A stretch of DNA of 62,841 nt from NCBI GenBank assembly GCA_944324245.1, contig CALUVO010000035.1:1-62841 (forward strand), in the 5' to 3' direction. The notes under the pieces are model-generated. The model was given only the letters and a program-made list of their open reading frames with translations. It was not told where the DNA came from and did not search any database. Shown here piece after piece: positions 19,301 to 27,163 of this stretch (position 1 is its first letter; the number at the start of each line of letters is the position of its first letter). A program made the position numbers and the translations under genes. Source of the DNA: Candidatus Gastranaerophilales bacterium. Its GTDB lineage: Bacteria; Cyanobacteriota; Vampirovibrionia; Gastranaerophilales; Gastranaerophilaceae.

Positions 19301-19331
19301 TAAACAATTATCACAAGGAGCGTTGAAATAA
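16326..19331 (+). CDS. Very large uncharacterised protein with membrane segments
   Basis: This 1001-residue protein matches no family I know. The N-terminal 60 residues are Pro/Gln-rich and disordered-looking. Hydrophobic stretches occur near 126-138, 146-166 and 258-280, and a last one near 970-990. The large middle is Lys/Glu-rich and helical. KDSDGRVKDVFEDN near 178-192 resembles a loose calcium-loop-like segment. It is coupled by TAATG at both ends, to the 374-residue protein upstream and to the GH13 enzyme downstream, so all three are made together. The membrane segments at both ends suggest it anchors or scaffolds, but this is inference. Confidence 0.7.
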   Translation: MGNLIQNIPVNRPQQTSAAKPAQSQPVLVANVNPLLNGIKNRYPQDKIYTYILAEPISPARTKPAGISARTASGELIKENIFQSMSRTVKSYGDYAKYFYNAAFKGEGKDYSVGKINDLTLRAGSLGIATVLATSKMFPFAKGMEFVGLATWFASMAIWPKILGMPIKAIYGVDINQKYKDSDGRVKDVFEDNQYRPMDIYRYVDKNGKPLTKEEYKAKYDHDYVYLEKIGDKLGIEKGIKDRNEATMNKMGQVAVQGKTLWMLTAGVMTPVLSSLAADALQTPFKSLIETSRYQRQTEELKKFEQTVETLLGKNGRPRVTDIDRLYESFGIKVPEKTQQQLEALLPQNGELTPEQFKKISKFLERKFYGSGFGTSIEAAMKKDARMTEPYVTVNQEFKNQLISIVKESFNEVVSKLPDDKKALLPEKIKNYECIKLEDINSLFKEAFIDNVSDLNKTQQNLLKRRLSTTAIMKVDEEKQGSYLARETVNRARQLINDKLEALYESKRHHIVSRTQIEKIFKFAEMNRQIRGRLNLFERATIKNIAESATAISWETLPQKYVKALGFTNKELAVLATVDSTKATRVIAERFEKIAENPEKYKQVLQAMSEYAKGAISKEEKAVIQLIGTIENPGLLFKVKDLMESSAHANFGGYFKDTITTYYLRKISAVQRKFRNTVDSFVRPIKALDVFKNLGNLTDRILGDTATFNFRRGNDWHYQMFEKMDVTKAKAAMSRYLKDTVLTRNDINSWTTKMEAELPLGTRGFKNSFPVLCSIAEQIFGELHPETASIITGDNMDKIAENKALIRKINVNNWIMKARFLRIDYKLSERGKENYMRQDNALGGFIEDLKNRSKVQEASKFLSEVLEDRIANLGENIAPCKQRFTFEKLQNYQKILKDFSSGRAFEAGYNIDGAINCLKESSCFGFLTANKSIAEVSGKNVTEFLASAAQNIRSRNKWQKLVYGLLTGTVAVSAYTIAMMGKNNNLNKEITNKQLSQGALK

Positions 19332-21559
19332 TGAAGATTAACAGCGGTTCATATTATGCAGCACCAATTAAACCTAATTTTAAGGCATCTTTGCTTACAC
19401 AAATGATGCAAAATTACGGTACACAAAATGCTGTTGTAGATAAAAACACAAAATCTCATGTGAATACTGCTTATCTTCCAGTTTCTACACCAGCGGCAGA
19501 CAATTACAACCGTACGTTTGCAAAGGGAAGCCTTATGACCATGCTTCTTAACAACACTCAGGCAAGAAATATTTCTGCAGCGTCAGGTGTTTCTTCTGAA
19601 ACTGCATCACAGCCCTTCAGTTACAAAAATAATTTACGTTCAATGTTTCAGAATAATCAGGCTGTTATCTATGCAATGATTCCAAGAACTTTCAACGCAA
19701 AAGATACTAACGGCAACGGGCTTATTGAAAAAAATGAAGAGCCCGGGTATTTCACAAATATGGTTGAAAGACTTGATGAATTAAAAACATACGGTATCAA
19801 CACACTTCACTGGCTGCCAATAAATCCTCCCGGTCAGCTTGCTGCAAAAGGCAGCGCAGGTTCTGTTTATGCGCCCATGGATTATCTTTCCATAGATCCG
19901 AAACTTGATGATCCCAGAAATCCAAAATCTGTATATGAAGAAGCAAAAGATGCAATAAAAGAATGCCATAAAAAAGGCATAAAAGTTATGATTGATTTAC
20001 CCAGCTGTATGTCTGTTGATCTTTATGAAAAACACCCTGAATTAAGGGCAACTGATGCTGAAGGCAACCCCAAAACTCCTGAAGGCTGGGAAGATATCAG
20101 AATGTTTAATCCGTGGGAGGACAAGGACAAAAATATATTGAATCAGGCTTTGTTTGATTATCACAAAAAATATATTGATATGTGTATTGATCTTGGTATA
20201 GACGGAATCAGAGCAGATGTGGGCAGAGCAAAACCTCCAGAATTCTGGGATCATCTGATTTCTTATGCAAGAAGCAAGGATCCCGAATTTGCATTCCTTG
20301 CCGAATGCTATACATATGAAGATGCTTCTCCTATGAAAAACATGCCGGCTGACCGTCCGGAAGAAGCTTTAGAAGCAGGTTTTGATTCATATTACGGACA
20401 GTATCACATCTTCCATATGTGGAAAGCAAAAGATTTTCATAAATTCATTGAAGATAATTTAAATATGTCATACAGACACTATAAAGGTAAATCTTTAATC
20501 GGTTCTTTTGCCACACATGATGACCATAGCCCGATGTCAAACGGAGGGCCGGACTATTGTATGATGACTAATGTTATACAGGCTACAGTTCCGATGACAA
20601 ACCCGTATATAGTAACCGGCTATGAATCCGGCGACAGATATATTTATAAATATGGTAAAAAGTATGTTAACAAAACATTCAATGAATTATTGCAAAATGC
20701 TTCTTACCAGAGAACTGTGGATTGTATATTAAAGTCTATGGATTTTCAGAAAAGTTTGCCTAAATTATTAAATACAAAAGTATCAGTGCAGCAGCTTAGA
20801 GAAGATAACAATTATAAACCCCAGATAGATTTCTTGTTCTCTTTCTCAAATAAAATTCCCGAATACATAAAGCAAAATCCTGATACAACTTTCCAACAGC
20901 TGTATTCTCAACCAGAATTTCAAGATACATTTGGCTACATAGCGAGTATTGCAAAAAAGAATTTTAATATAAAACAGTTAATGGATTCTCCGCAGGCAAG
21001 AAATATGACGGTTGAACAGCTTGCAGCTGATCCAAAATTTAAAGGTGTAATAGAATTTTTTGAAGAATACAAACTTACAAAAGATAATATAATTTATTAT
21101 ACAAGTCCGGAACATATAGATATATTTAACGAAGCTGCAAAACCAGAAGGAGACAATCCTGAAATAGGACAGCACTTCGGTTATTTGATGAATTGTGTAA
21201 GGCCACGCTATGGTGAACTCATTACAAAAGGCAGTTATATAGAACTCAAGGTTGATAATAACAGCAGAGATGAAGTTATAGCTTATGCTAGATGCAAAGA
21301 CGGCAAGACACTTATTACTATTGCAAATCATGATGTAAATGCAAGACAGAAAGTAAAAGTTAATGTACCCGGCCTTAAATCAACACAAGTACTGCAAGAT
21401 TTGTCTCCTAAATACGGGACAGGTAGCACATGGACTGCCCAAAACAACGCTATAGATATTGATCTTGGTCCTGCACAGGCTCATATTTTTGAAGTTGATA
21501 CTCCGGATTTAGAAGCAACAATGAAAGATTCCGGTAAAGAATTCTGGCAGAATTTATAA
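19331..21559 (+). CDS. GH13 alpha-amylase-family protein with N-terminal NFKA motif and calcium loop
   Basis: This is a glycoside hydrolase family 13 (alpha-amylase) TIM-barrel protein acting on alpha-glucans, or transferring or isomerising them. Catalytic residues are visible: nucleophile D296 in GIRADVG, acid/base E325 in FLAECY, and H396-D397 in ATHDD. Region I reads DLPSCM (222-227) instead of the usual DxxxNH, so a substrate-binding His is missing. A canonical EF-hand-type loop D125-TNGNGLIEKN-E136 precedes the barrel. A helical insert covers about 440-620, and an all-beta C-terminal domain ends the chain. The first 100 residues are a polar leader with PIKPNFKA at 12-19 and no signal peptide, so the enzyme is probably cytoplasmic. 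It is the last gene of a coupled three-gene operon. Exact specificity is unknown. Confidence 0.85.
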   Translation: MKINSGSYYAAPIKPNFKASLLTQMMQNYGTQNAVVDKNTKSHVNTAYLPVSTPAADNYNRTFAKGSLMTMLLNNTQARNISAASGVSSETASQPFSYKNNLRSMFQNNQAVIYAMIPRTFNAKDTNGNGLIEKNEEPGYFTNMVERLDELKTYGINTLHWLPINPPGQLAAKGSAGSVYAPMDYLSIDPKLDDPRNPKSVYEEAKDAIKECHKKGIKVMIDLPSCMSVDLYEKHPELRATDAEGNPKTPEGWEDIRMFNPWEDKDKNILNQALFDYHKKYIDMCIDLGIDGIRADVGRAKPPEFWDHLISYARSKDPEFAFLAECYTYEDASPMKNMPADRPEEALEAGFDSYYGQYHIFHMWKAKDFHKFIEDNLNMSYRHYKGKSLIGSFATHDDHSPMSNGGPDYCMMTNVIQATVPMTNPYIVTGYESGDRYIYKYGKKYVNKTFNELLQNASYQRTVDCILKSMDFQKSLPKLLNTKVSVQQLREDNNYKPQIDFLFSFSNKIPEYIKQNPDTTFQQLYSQPEFQDTFGYIASIAKKNFNIKQLMDSPQARNMTVEQLAADPKFKGVIEFFEEYKLTKDNIIYYTSPEHIDIFNEAAKPEGDNPEIGQHFGYLMNCVRPRYGELITKGSYIELKVDNNSRDEVIAYARCKDGKTLITIANHDVNARQKVKVNVPGLKSTQVLQDLSPKYGTGSTWTAQNNAIDIDLGPAQAHIFEVDTPDLEATMKDSGKEFWQNL

Positions 21560-21592
21560 GTTATGTAAATTACAACAAAAATCAATAATTGA

Positions 21593-21838
21593 CTATACTT
21601 CTAAAAACAGTTTTTGTCCTACTATATTGGGCTTTCCATTATAGTAGCCTGCAAAGTATCCGCCTCTTACCGGCTGGTTTTTTCCGTAAAAGTTAGAATG
21701 AATTGCCGAATTTGACATAAAAGGATTTGTTGATGAAGGCGCAAACGGATTGATTGATGTCGCCTGAACATTGCTTATTGCCGTAGATTTTGACGGTGTA
21801 AGAGTTTGCGAAATAATACCTATCAAGTTTCTTATCAT
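21593..21838 (-). CDS. Small hypothetical protein, Ser/Asn/Pro-rich
   Basis: This 81-residue protein has a short hydrophobic N-terminus (MIRNLIGII), a Ser/Thr/Asn-rich middle and a C-terminal Gly/Tyr cluster (GGYFAGYYNGKPN). A strong AGGAAAGGA site precedes the ATG, supporting that it is real. Function is unknown. It is convergent with the GH13 operon, with 33 bp between. Confidence 0.55.
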   Translation of the reverse strand: MIRNLIGIISQTLTPSKSTAISNVQATSINPFAPSSTNPFMSNSAIHSNFYGKNQPVRGGYFAGYYNGKPNIVGQKLFLEV

Positions 21839-22037
21839 AAAAATCCTTTCCTGGATATGGGGATGAGACCGAATCCTAATTTACTGACATTTTTATTTAT
21901 AAGAAAAAATTAGAATTCGTCATATTTATTATAATACTTTATTAAAATTTGTTAAGTACTTTTTAGAAAAAATCACCTGAACTGCGTATGCAAACTTTTG
22001 TTCGTAGTGGCAGAATTAAAAAAAGGAGACAATAAAA

Positions 22038-22244
22038 ATGATTAAAAAATGTCCTTTTAATTTTGATGCTTGTACACCTGAATGTGCTTTATTTGTTGCA
22101 CCCGAAGATTTAAATGAACTTGTTGCAAACCGGTTAACAAGTATCGGTGTATATGACAAAACACACGGTATGTGTGCATTTAAAAATCATTCACTGGCAA
22201 AAAGCAGAGAAATTTTTGAAAAAAGTCAGGCAAATAAATTTTAA
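22038..22244 (+). CDS. Small cysteine-motif protein (CPFNFDACTPECALFV)
   Basis: This 68-residue protein has four cysteines: three close together at the N-terminus (C5, C12 and C16, as CPFxxxxCxxxC) and one near residue 47. The spacing suggests a small metal-binding knuckle. Similar short 'CPFxxxxCxxxCALY' proteins occur in gut bacteria and their phages without a known role. AAAAAGGAGAC is an excellent ribosome site. It stands alone between the 81-residue gene and the 329-residue gene. Confidence 0.65.
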   Translation: MIKKCPFNFDACTPECALFVAPEDLNELVANRLTSIGVYDKTHGMCAFKNHSLAKSREIFEKSQANKF

Positions 22245-22306
22245 AATATTTTATTTTTTGAAAAAAATTATTATACTTATTAAATATTAAAACCGATGGC
22301 TCTCAG

Positions 22307-23296
22307 ATGAGTGAAATTAATTTAGGACAGTTCATAAAAAATGTTTTTGACTACAGTACCGGTAAAATGCCTGCAAAACAGCCCGGTAAAATTGCCAATG
22401 AAAATTTTCAGCGGGCACAAAACGAAGCGATGAAAGCTGTTCAGCAAACCGCACAGAATATTGCCAATAATATGGCAAGACAACAGGATATTCTGAATAC
22501 ACAGATGATGTTAAAACAGCTCACCAATGTAGAGCAGTCGTGGCTTATGAAACACATGTTTGATTTCCCTGAAAATCTGACACAGCTTCTGGAACAGATT
22601 GTGACACAGGGCAAATCTGTTACAGGCAAAGAGCTTGCTGCTTTAATGGCAAAAGAACTGGATTTATCAAAAATTCTTGTTTTGCTGCAGACAAACGGTA
22701 AGGCAGCTCTTGAAAAACTGTCTAAAATGATTGCTACAATGAATCAATCGGGAATATACAATACCCAGCAGCTAAAGGAAATGTCTGTTCTGATTAATGC
22801 CTGTATTCCTGCAAATGATGCTTCGCAGGCTCAGATATTGAAAAGTCTTATGGTTATGTATTTACCGTGGCTTCCTTTAAATGAAAGTATCGGTTTTAAC
22901 TTCGGAGCAGATTCTGCTGCTGAAGGACAAAAAAGCGCAGGTGAAGATACAATCACTATTATCATAACCACAAAGAACTACGGTATGGTAAAAATTCTTC
23001 TGTATAATAATGAACAGGGGTATTCGATGGATATAAACTGTTCTGATACTTTCCCGAAAGACAGATTTAACGAGGCAGTAAAACTTGAAAATGCTCTGCA
23101 CCTGACAGAAAATCCTTCTTATACGGTAAGAAAAGAATCCGGTGATACAGAAGAAAACAAAGAAATGAACGTAGAATTTTCAAAATCTGCAAAAATATCC
23201 CCACAGCTTTTGATTATTGTACATGCAATCATCAGAATAATTACAGAGCTGGATAACACCGGTTCTCTGGAAAAGAAACGTAAAGAAATACTCTAA
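22307..23296 (+). CDS. Uncharacterised protein, possibly FliK-like flagellar
   Basis: I am not certain of this 329-residue protein. The helical N-terminal half is Gln/Met-rich. The middle segment around WLMKHMFDFPENLTQLLEQI (about 73-92) followed by YLPWLPL (near 185-191) and a beta strand pair (ITTKNYGMVKILL) resembles the core of Firmicutes-type hook-length control proteins. That makes a flagellar role possible. No signal peptide is seen, and the last 25 residues are hydrophobic-helical. No Shine-Dalgarno precedes the ATG at 22307. It converges on a tiny minus-strand frame. Confidence 0.5.
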   Translation: MSEINLGQFIKNVFDYSTGKMPAKQPGKIANENFQRAQNEAMKAVQQTAQNIANNMARQQDILNTQMMLKQLTNVEQSWLMKHMFDFPENLTQLLEQIVTQGKSVTGKELAALMAKELDLSKILVLLQTNGKAALEKLSKMIATMNQSGIYNTQQLKEMSVLINACIPANDASQAQILKSLMVMYLPWLPLNESIGFNFGADSAAEGQKSAGEDTITIIITTKNYGMVKILLYNNEQGYSMDINCSDTFPKDRFNEAVKLENALHLTENPSYTVRKESGDTEENKEMNVEFSKSAKISPQLLIIVHAIIRIITELDNTGSLEKKRKEIL

Positions 23297-23424
23297 TTTT
23301 TCTTTTCTGTCTCCAGTGCTTTTTCATATAAAACAGATTTGATAAAATGATATTTTAAAATATCATTTAGCGTGTTGCATTTTTCAAAATGACGTATTTC
23401 TTTTCTGTCAATATATTGTTTCAT
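23293..23424 (-). CDS. Possible 43-residue protein coupled to aroF
   Basis: A 43-residue frame starts with ATG at 23424-23422, overlapping the DAHP synthase stop as TAATG. It ends with TAG at 23293, overlapping the stop of the convergent gene. It is Lys/Glu-rich with one Cys. The coding stretch contains a perfect 24-bp palindrome at about 23345-23368. Translational coupling supports it, but nothing else does, and the palindrome could instead be the reason the segment is kept. Confidence 0.35.
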   Translation of the reverse strand: MKQYIDRKEIRHFEKCNTLNDILKYHFIKSVLYEKALETEKKN

Positions 23425-24488
23425 TATCTTAGAGCTGCTTTTTCTATTTCGGATTTTAAAACTTTGTTGTCGTAATCAATTCTTCCGATGAGCTTGTTCA
23501 GATGTCTCTGTGTTTCTCTGAATTGTGTCAAGTTTAAGCTCTGTGCACCGTCAGAAGAAGCATTGTCAGGGTCATTGTGTATTTCTATCATAAGTCCGTT
23601 TGCACCTGCCATAAGAGCAGCCTTGCTCATCGGTTCAACAAGATATCTTCTGCCTGTTCCGTGGCTCGGGTCAGCTATTATCGGAAGGTGTGAGTATTTT
23701 TTGATAATAGGTATTGCGGCAATATCCAGTGTGTTTCTTGTAAATGTGGAATCAAAACCTTTTACGCCGCGTTCACAGAGAATAACCTTGTCATTGTCAT
23801 TTGCCATGATATGTTCAGCTGCAAGCAAAAACTCTCTGATAGTAGCAGCCGGTCCTCTTTTTAAAAGAACCGGTTTACCGGCTTTGCCTACGGCTTTAAG
23901 CAGCTTAAAATTCTGCATATTTCTAGCACCTATCTGGATAAGGTCTACATAATCACAGAACATATCCACATCAGTTGTATCCATAACTTCGGATACAACA
24001 AGCAGGCCTGTTTTTTCTGCTGCTTCCTTAAGATATTTAAGACCCTTTTCTCCCAGTCCGTCAAAATCATAAGGTGAGGTTCTGGGTTTAAAGGCACCGC
24101 CTCGCAAAAATTCACAGCCCATTTCTTTTGCTGCTTCCGCAACTTCCATAAGCCAGCCAAAATCTTTTTCGACAGAGCAAGGACCTACCATCATAACAGG
24201 TTTTTCCAACCCTCCTACTTTTACTCCGTTTTTAAATTCTATTACGGTGTCTTCTTCTTTTGATTCTCTGGAGGCAAGTTTATAAGGTTCTTGTATAAGT
24301 TTTACTTCTCTAACACCTTCAAATGAAGCCACTGACTGCGGTTCTATAAGCCTTTTGTCTCCTATTGCAGCAAGAACAGTCATTACATCGCCATGGTTTA
24401 AAACAATTTTAAACCCTTTGTTTTCCATATATCTTTTTACTGCATTTATTTGTTCGACTGTGGCCTTGGGCTCCATTATTATTATCAT
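23424..24488 (-). CDS. aroF: 3-deoxy-7-phosphoheptulonate (DAHP) synthase, AroF type
   Basis: This enzyme condenses phosphoenolpyruvate with erythrose 4-phosphate, the first step of aromatic amino acid synthesis. The N-terminal about 70 residues form the small ferredoxin-like regulatory domain of the type I-beta group. The catalytic barrel follows, with VGPCSVE (about 101-107), RGGAFKPRTSPY, KRGPAAT, and IADPSHGTGRR. These supply the metal-binding Cys and His and the PEP-binding residues. A total of 354 residues is normal. AAGGG lies 9 nt before the ATG. It is followed by a small coupled frame and preceded by an NDP-sugar pyrophosphorylase 26 bp upstream. Confidence 0.93.
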   Translation of the reverse strand: MIIIMEPKATVEQINAVKRYMENKGFKIVLNHGDVMTVLAAIGDKRLIEPQSVASFEGVREVKLIQEPYKLASRESKEEDTVIEFKNGVKVGGLEKPVMMVGPCSVEKDFGWLMEVAEAAKEMGCEFLRGGAFKPRTSPYDFDGLGEKGLKYLKEAAEKTGLLVVSEVMDTTDVDMFCDYVDLIQIGARNMQNFKLLKAVGKAGKPVLLKRGPAATIREFLLAAEHIMANDNDKVILCERGVKGFDSTFTRNTLDIAAIPIIKKYSHLPIIADPSHGTGRRYLVEPMSKAALMAGANGLMIEIHNDPDNASSDGAQSLNLTQFRETQRHLNKLIGRIDYDNKVLKSEIEKAALR

Positions 24489-24514
24489 GTTTCGTATCCC
24501 TTTTATTCTAAGTT

Positions 24515-25549
24515 TTATTGTGTTATCAAATCCGGTTCAATAACTTTGTCCTGTCCGAGTATTTCATCTTTGAGTGAAGTTTTTATAATGCAGTTGCTTG
24601 CTGCAACAACATTTTGCAATTTAACATTGTCCCCTATTTTAACGTTATCCCATAAAATCACATTATCTAAGACGACATTTTTTCCTATCTTGCAGTTATT
24701 TCCAATAATTACATTGTTTTGAATTTTTATGTTTTCATGGATATCGCAGTAATCGCCGATACAATAAGCAGCATCGTATTTTCTCATTATATTCGGATTT
24801 TTTATCATAACTTTGCGGTTTAGTGCATCTTTATTTGATTGGATATATTGTTCTATGCTGCCGATATCTGACCAGTATGAGTAGATTCTGTAAACATTGA
24901 TATCTTCACCGGCTTCTAAAAGTGCGGGAAAAACATTTTTTGCAAAGTCATATACAACACCGTCAGGTATAAAATCAAAAATTTTTTTATTAAATACATA
25001 AATGCCGGTGTTTATGTAATTGCTTTTTGCAAGTTCTGCAGGAGGTTTTTCCTGAAATTCCATAACAAGATGTTTTGCAGAAGGTACAACTACACCGTAT
25101 TTTGAAACTTCTTCCTGGTCAACAGAAACTATCGCCATTGTAGCAATACATCCACTTTCTTTATGTGATTTGACTATTTTGTGTAAATCAGCATCATGAA
25201 GCCCGTCTGCACTTACTACAATGAAATCTTCTACATCATCAAAGAAAAATTGACATTTTTTTACACCGCCGGCTGTACCGGATAATGTTTCCTCATAAAT
25301 GCTTGTAAATTTAATATCTACTGGGGAGTTTATGCTGTAACGATTTTTTATACTGTCAGCAAGATAATGGGTATTGGCAATAACTTCTTGAACTCCAAAA
25401 TCTTTAAGTTTTTCAAGAAGAATATCCATAACCGGTCTGTTTATTACAGGTACAAGCGGCTTGGGTAATTTTCTGGTAAGAGGATCCAGTCTAGATCCTA
25501 CACCTGCTGCCATTACCATTGCTTTTTTAATCAAAACCTTGCTCTCCAT
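24515..25549 (-). CDS. NDP-sugar pyrophosphorylase with left-handed beta-helix tail
   Basis: This is a sugar-phosphate nucleotidyltransferase of the GlmU/RfbA/ManC-like type. The N-terminal MAAGVGSRLDPLTRKLPKPL (about 13-32) is the nucleotide-binding signature. SADG near 113 and GTAGG near 90-95 are further active-site parts. From about residue 270 to 335 hexapeptide-like repeats form a left-handed beta-helix (NNVIIGNNCKIGKNVVLDN). A total of 344 residues. It may supply activated hexose for LPS or glycans, but the exact sugar is not evident. No Shine-Dalgarno precedes the ATG. It lies upstream of aroF by 26 bp. Confidence 0.8.
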   Translation of the reverse strand: MESKVLIKKAMVMAAGVGSRLDPLTRKLPKPLVPVINRPVMDILLEKLKDFGVQEVIANTHYLADSIKNRYSINSPVDIKFTSIYEETLSGTAGGVKKCQFFFDDVEDFIVVSADGLHDADLHKIVKSHKESGCIATMAIVSVDQEEVSKYGVVVPSAKHLVMEFQEKPPAELAKSNYINTGIYVFNKKIFDFIPDGVVYDFAKNVFPALLEAGEDINVYRIYSYWSDIGSIEQYIQSNKDALNRKVMIKNPNIMRKYDAAYCIGDYCDIHENIKIQNNVIIGNNCKIGKNVVLDNVILWDNVKIGDNVKLQNVVAASNCIIKTSLKDEILGQDKVIEPDLITQ

Positions 25550-25654
25550 TTGTAAAACTTATCAAAATTGTATTATAAATACTTCTATGTGTACATTTAA
25601 TTAATATATATTTTAACATTTAATTCATAATTAAATATTTGCTCATTATATATT

Positions 25655-25819
25655 TTGTCTGAGGCGGCCTCGCTTGTACCCGAGGGCATCCTGATATGTG
25701 CGGATTGTGGTAATTTATACTGCACGCAAAAGCTTCGCTTTTGACTTAGCACCTCTCATAAAAGCAACATTTAGTTGCTTTTATTCGGCAGAGTCTTATC
25801 ACGAATTTTTCTCGGACAA
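25655..25819 (-). repeat. Complete short modular hairpin element, reverse orientation
   Basis: This 165-bp element is bounded by inverted ends, TTGTCTGAG (25655-25663) and CTCGGACAA (25811-25819), and fills most of the 289-base gap between two minus-strand genes. Read from left it has GGCCTCGCTTGTACCCGAGG, CATCCTGATATGTGCGG, hairpin 2 at 25727-25743 (CAAAAGC-TTC-GCTTTTG), ACTTAGCACCTCTC, hairpin 1 at 25758-25784 (perfect 11-bp stem ATAAAAGCAAC, loop ATTTA) and TCGGCAGAG. TATT flanks both sides as a possible 4-bp target duplication, though the flanks are AT-rich. Confidence 0.75.
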
Positions 25820-25838
25820 TATTTTGCACTGAGCCAAA

Positions 25839-26525
25839 TTACCATTGAATAACAACCATTCCTGAATGTCCGTTTTGAGATTTTGCACTTGTATCGGAAG
25901 AGTGTATATTTACCTGCCCGCCTGCACCTTTTTTTGATGATTTTGGGATATCATACAAATAATGATATCTGTCAGGTATATGATAATCCTGTATAACCGG
26001 CTTGTGTCCGGTCGGCGTCATTCTTGTGGACTTTGAACCGCCCATGGCAATAATATTTATATCCTTAATTACCGTTGAATAACCGTCTTGAGCATCTATA
26101 AATGTTCCATCCTGTGCAACATAAGTTCCATGTCCGCCTTTACCGATTTTTATTGTTATAACAGGAGAGTTAATATATTTGTATTTTGAAACAACCTGCC
26201 CTGCTTTGCCGCTTTCATACGGAGTTGCTCCTCCTCCGCCGCCTATTGCAAAGACAAAAAATCCTGCGTTTATTTTGGGTTTAGAAAATATGCAGCTGTT
26301 ACTTACGGTTGTTTTTACAAGATGTTTTTCACCGTTTTTTATCCTGTACAAATTCCCGACATGATTACCGTCTTTATCAAGTGTGCAGGTATATTGCCCC
26401 CTTGCATATTTTTTTGCAAGTGTAATATATTTCACCATTATTACAGGTTTTATTACAACGAGAAATAATGCAATAAGCAGAATAATTACAAATATAACTG
26501 CAAAAAACTTTTGAATACCGGACAT
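25839..26525 (-). CDS. Membrane-anchored glycine-rich domain protein
   Basis: From ATG 26525 this is a 228-residue protein with one N-terminal membrane segment (about 8-30). It carries a glycine-rich domain with FAIGGGGGATPYESGKAG near residues 91-108, IGKGGHGTY and a C-terminal SGMVVIQW. Such domains occur in phage tail and adhesive surface proteins. The frame extends 32 codons upstream into the repeat element at 26549-26776, but AGGA 7 nt before ATG 26525 decides the start. The protein probably faces the periplasm or surface. No partners are evident. Confidence 0.65.
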   Translation of the reverse strand: MSGIQKFFAVIFVIILLIALFLVVIKPVIMVKYITLAKKYARGQYTCTLDKDGNHVGNLYRIKNGEKHLVKTTVSNSCIFSKPKINAGFFVFAIGGGGGATPYESGKAGQVVSKYKYINSPVITIKIGKGGHGTYVAQDGTFIDAQDGYSTVIKDINIIAMGGSKSTRMTPTGHKPVIQDYHIPDRYHYLYDIPKSSKKGAGGQVNIHSSDTSAKSQNGHSGMVVIQW

Positions 26526-26548
26526 AATTAATCCTATAAAAATAATAT

Positions 26549-26776
26549 TTGTCTGAGGCGGCCTCGCTTGTAGGCGTGGTACACGGAGTGCGAGTGACGC
26601 CACCAGGTAGGGGCATAACATCAGGCTTCGCTCTAGCTCAGCCGATGTTGCAGCCAGTCTAGCATTTTACGGAAGTGACCCCATGCGCTTGTTGGCTGTG
26701 CCAGACTTGTTGTTAAATGTTGAACTTGTTTATTGCACAGGTTCAACAAGTAGTCGGAGTCAGTTGACTATATGAA
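26549..26776. repeat. Modular hairpin element upstream of the Gly-rich gene
   Basis: The 338-base gap between the divergent Gly-rich and parvulin genes is largely this element. It begins TTGTCTGAGGCGGCCTCGC (26549), has GGCGT/ACGCC and AACATC-GGC/GCC-GATGTT hairpins, then from about 26656 a stretch nearly identical to 12658-12779. That stretch holds the TTGAAC/GTTCAA hairpin and the end AGTCGGAGTCAGTTGAC. Its inner half differs from all other copies, so modules are shuffled. Bases 26777-26863 hold the parvulin ribosome site AAAAAGGAAC and little else. Confidence 0.72.
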
Positions 26777-26863
26777 AAATATTCTAATCTTTTTAACACC
26801 CGATTGCAACAGAGTTTAAAAAGCTGTTATAATTTAGCGGTAAACATAAAAAAGGAACACATT

Positions 26864-27145
26864 ATGACAACAGAAGTAAGAGCAAGCCATCTGCTTGTGA
26901 AAACAGAAGAAGAAGCAAAAAAACTCAGAGAAGAAATATTAAACGGCAAAAAATTTGAAGATGTTGCCGCAGAAGTTTCCCTTTGCCCGTCAGGCGCAAA
27001 TGGCGGTGATTTAGGCTTTTTCGGCAAAGGTGTTATGGTAAAAGAATTTGAAGATGCAGCTTTTTCCATGAATGTAGGCGATTTATCAGAACCCATTCAG
27101 ACACAGTTTGGCTGGCATTTGTTGTATTTGACGGATAAAAAATAA
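26864..27145 (+). CDS. ppiC: Parvulin-type peptidyl-prolyl isomerase
   Basis: This is a free-standing rotamase domain catalysing cis-trans isomerisation of Xaa-Pro bonds. From ATG 26864 it has 93 residues, the size of E. coli PpiC. Family motifs are RASHLLVKTEEEA, LCPSGANGGDLGFFGKG, MVKEFEDAAFSM and FGWHLLYL. The upstream in-frame extension is rejected because AAAAAGGAACACATT sits directly before this ATG. There is no signal peptide, so it is cytoplasmic. Confidence 0.9.
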   Translation: MTTEVRASHLLVKTEEEAKKLREEILNGKKFEDVAAEVSLCPSGANGGDLGFFGKGVMVKEFEDAAFSMNVGDLSEPIQTQFGWHLLYLTDKK

Positions 27146-27163
27146 AATTATATTTAAATTCTT

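Noticed and set aside
26526..26621. N-terminal 32-residue extension of the Gly-rich protein
   Set aside because: The extension is translated repeat sequence; a Shine-Dalgarno and a membrane segment place the start at 26525.
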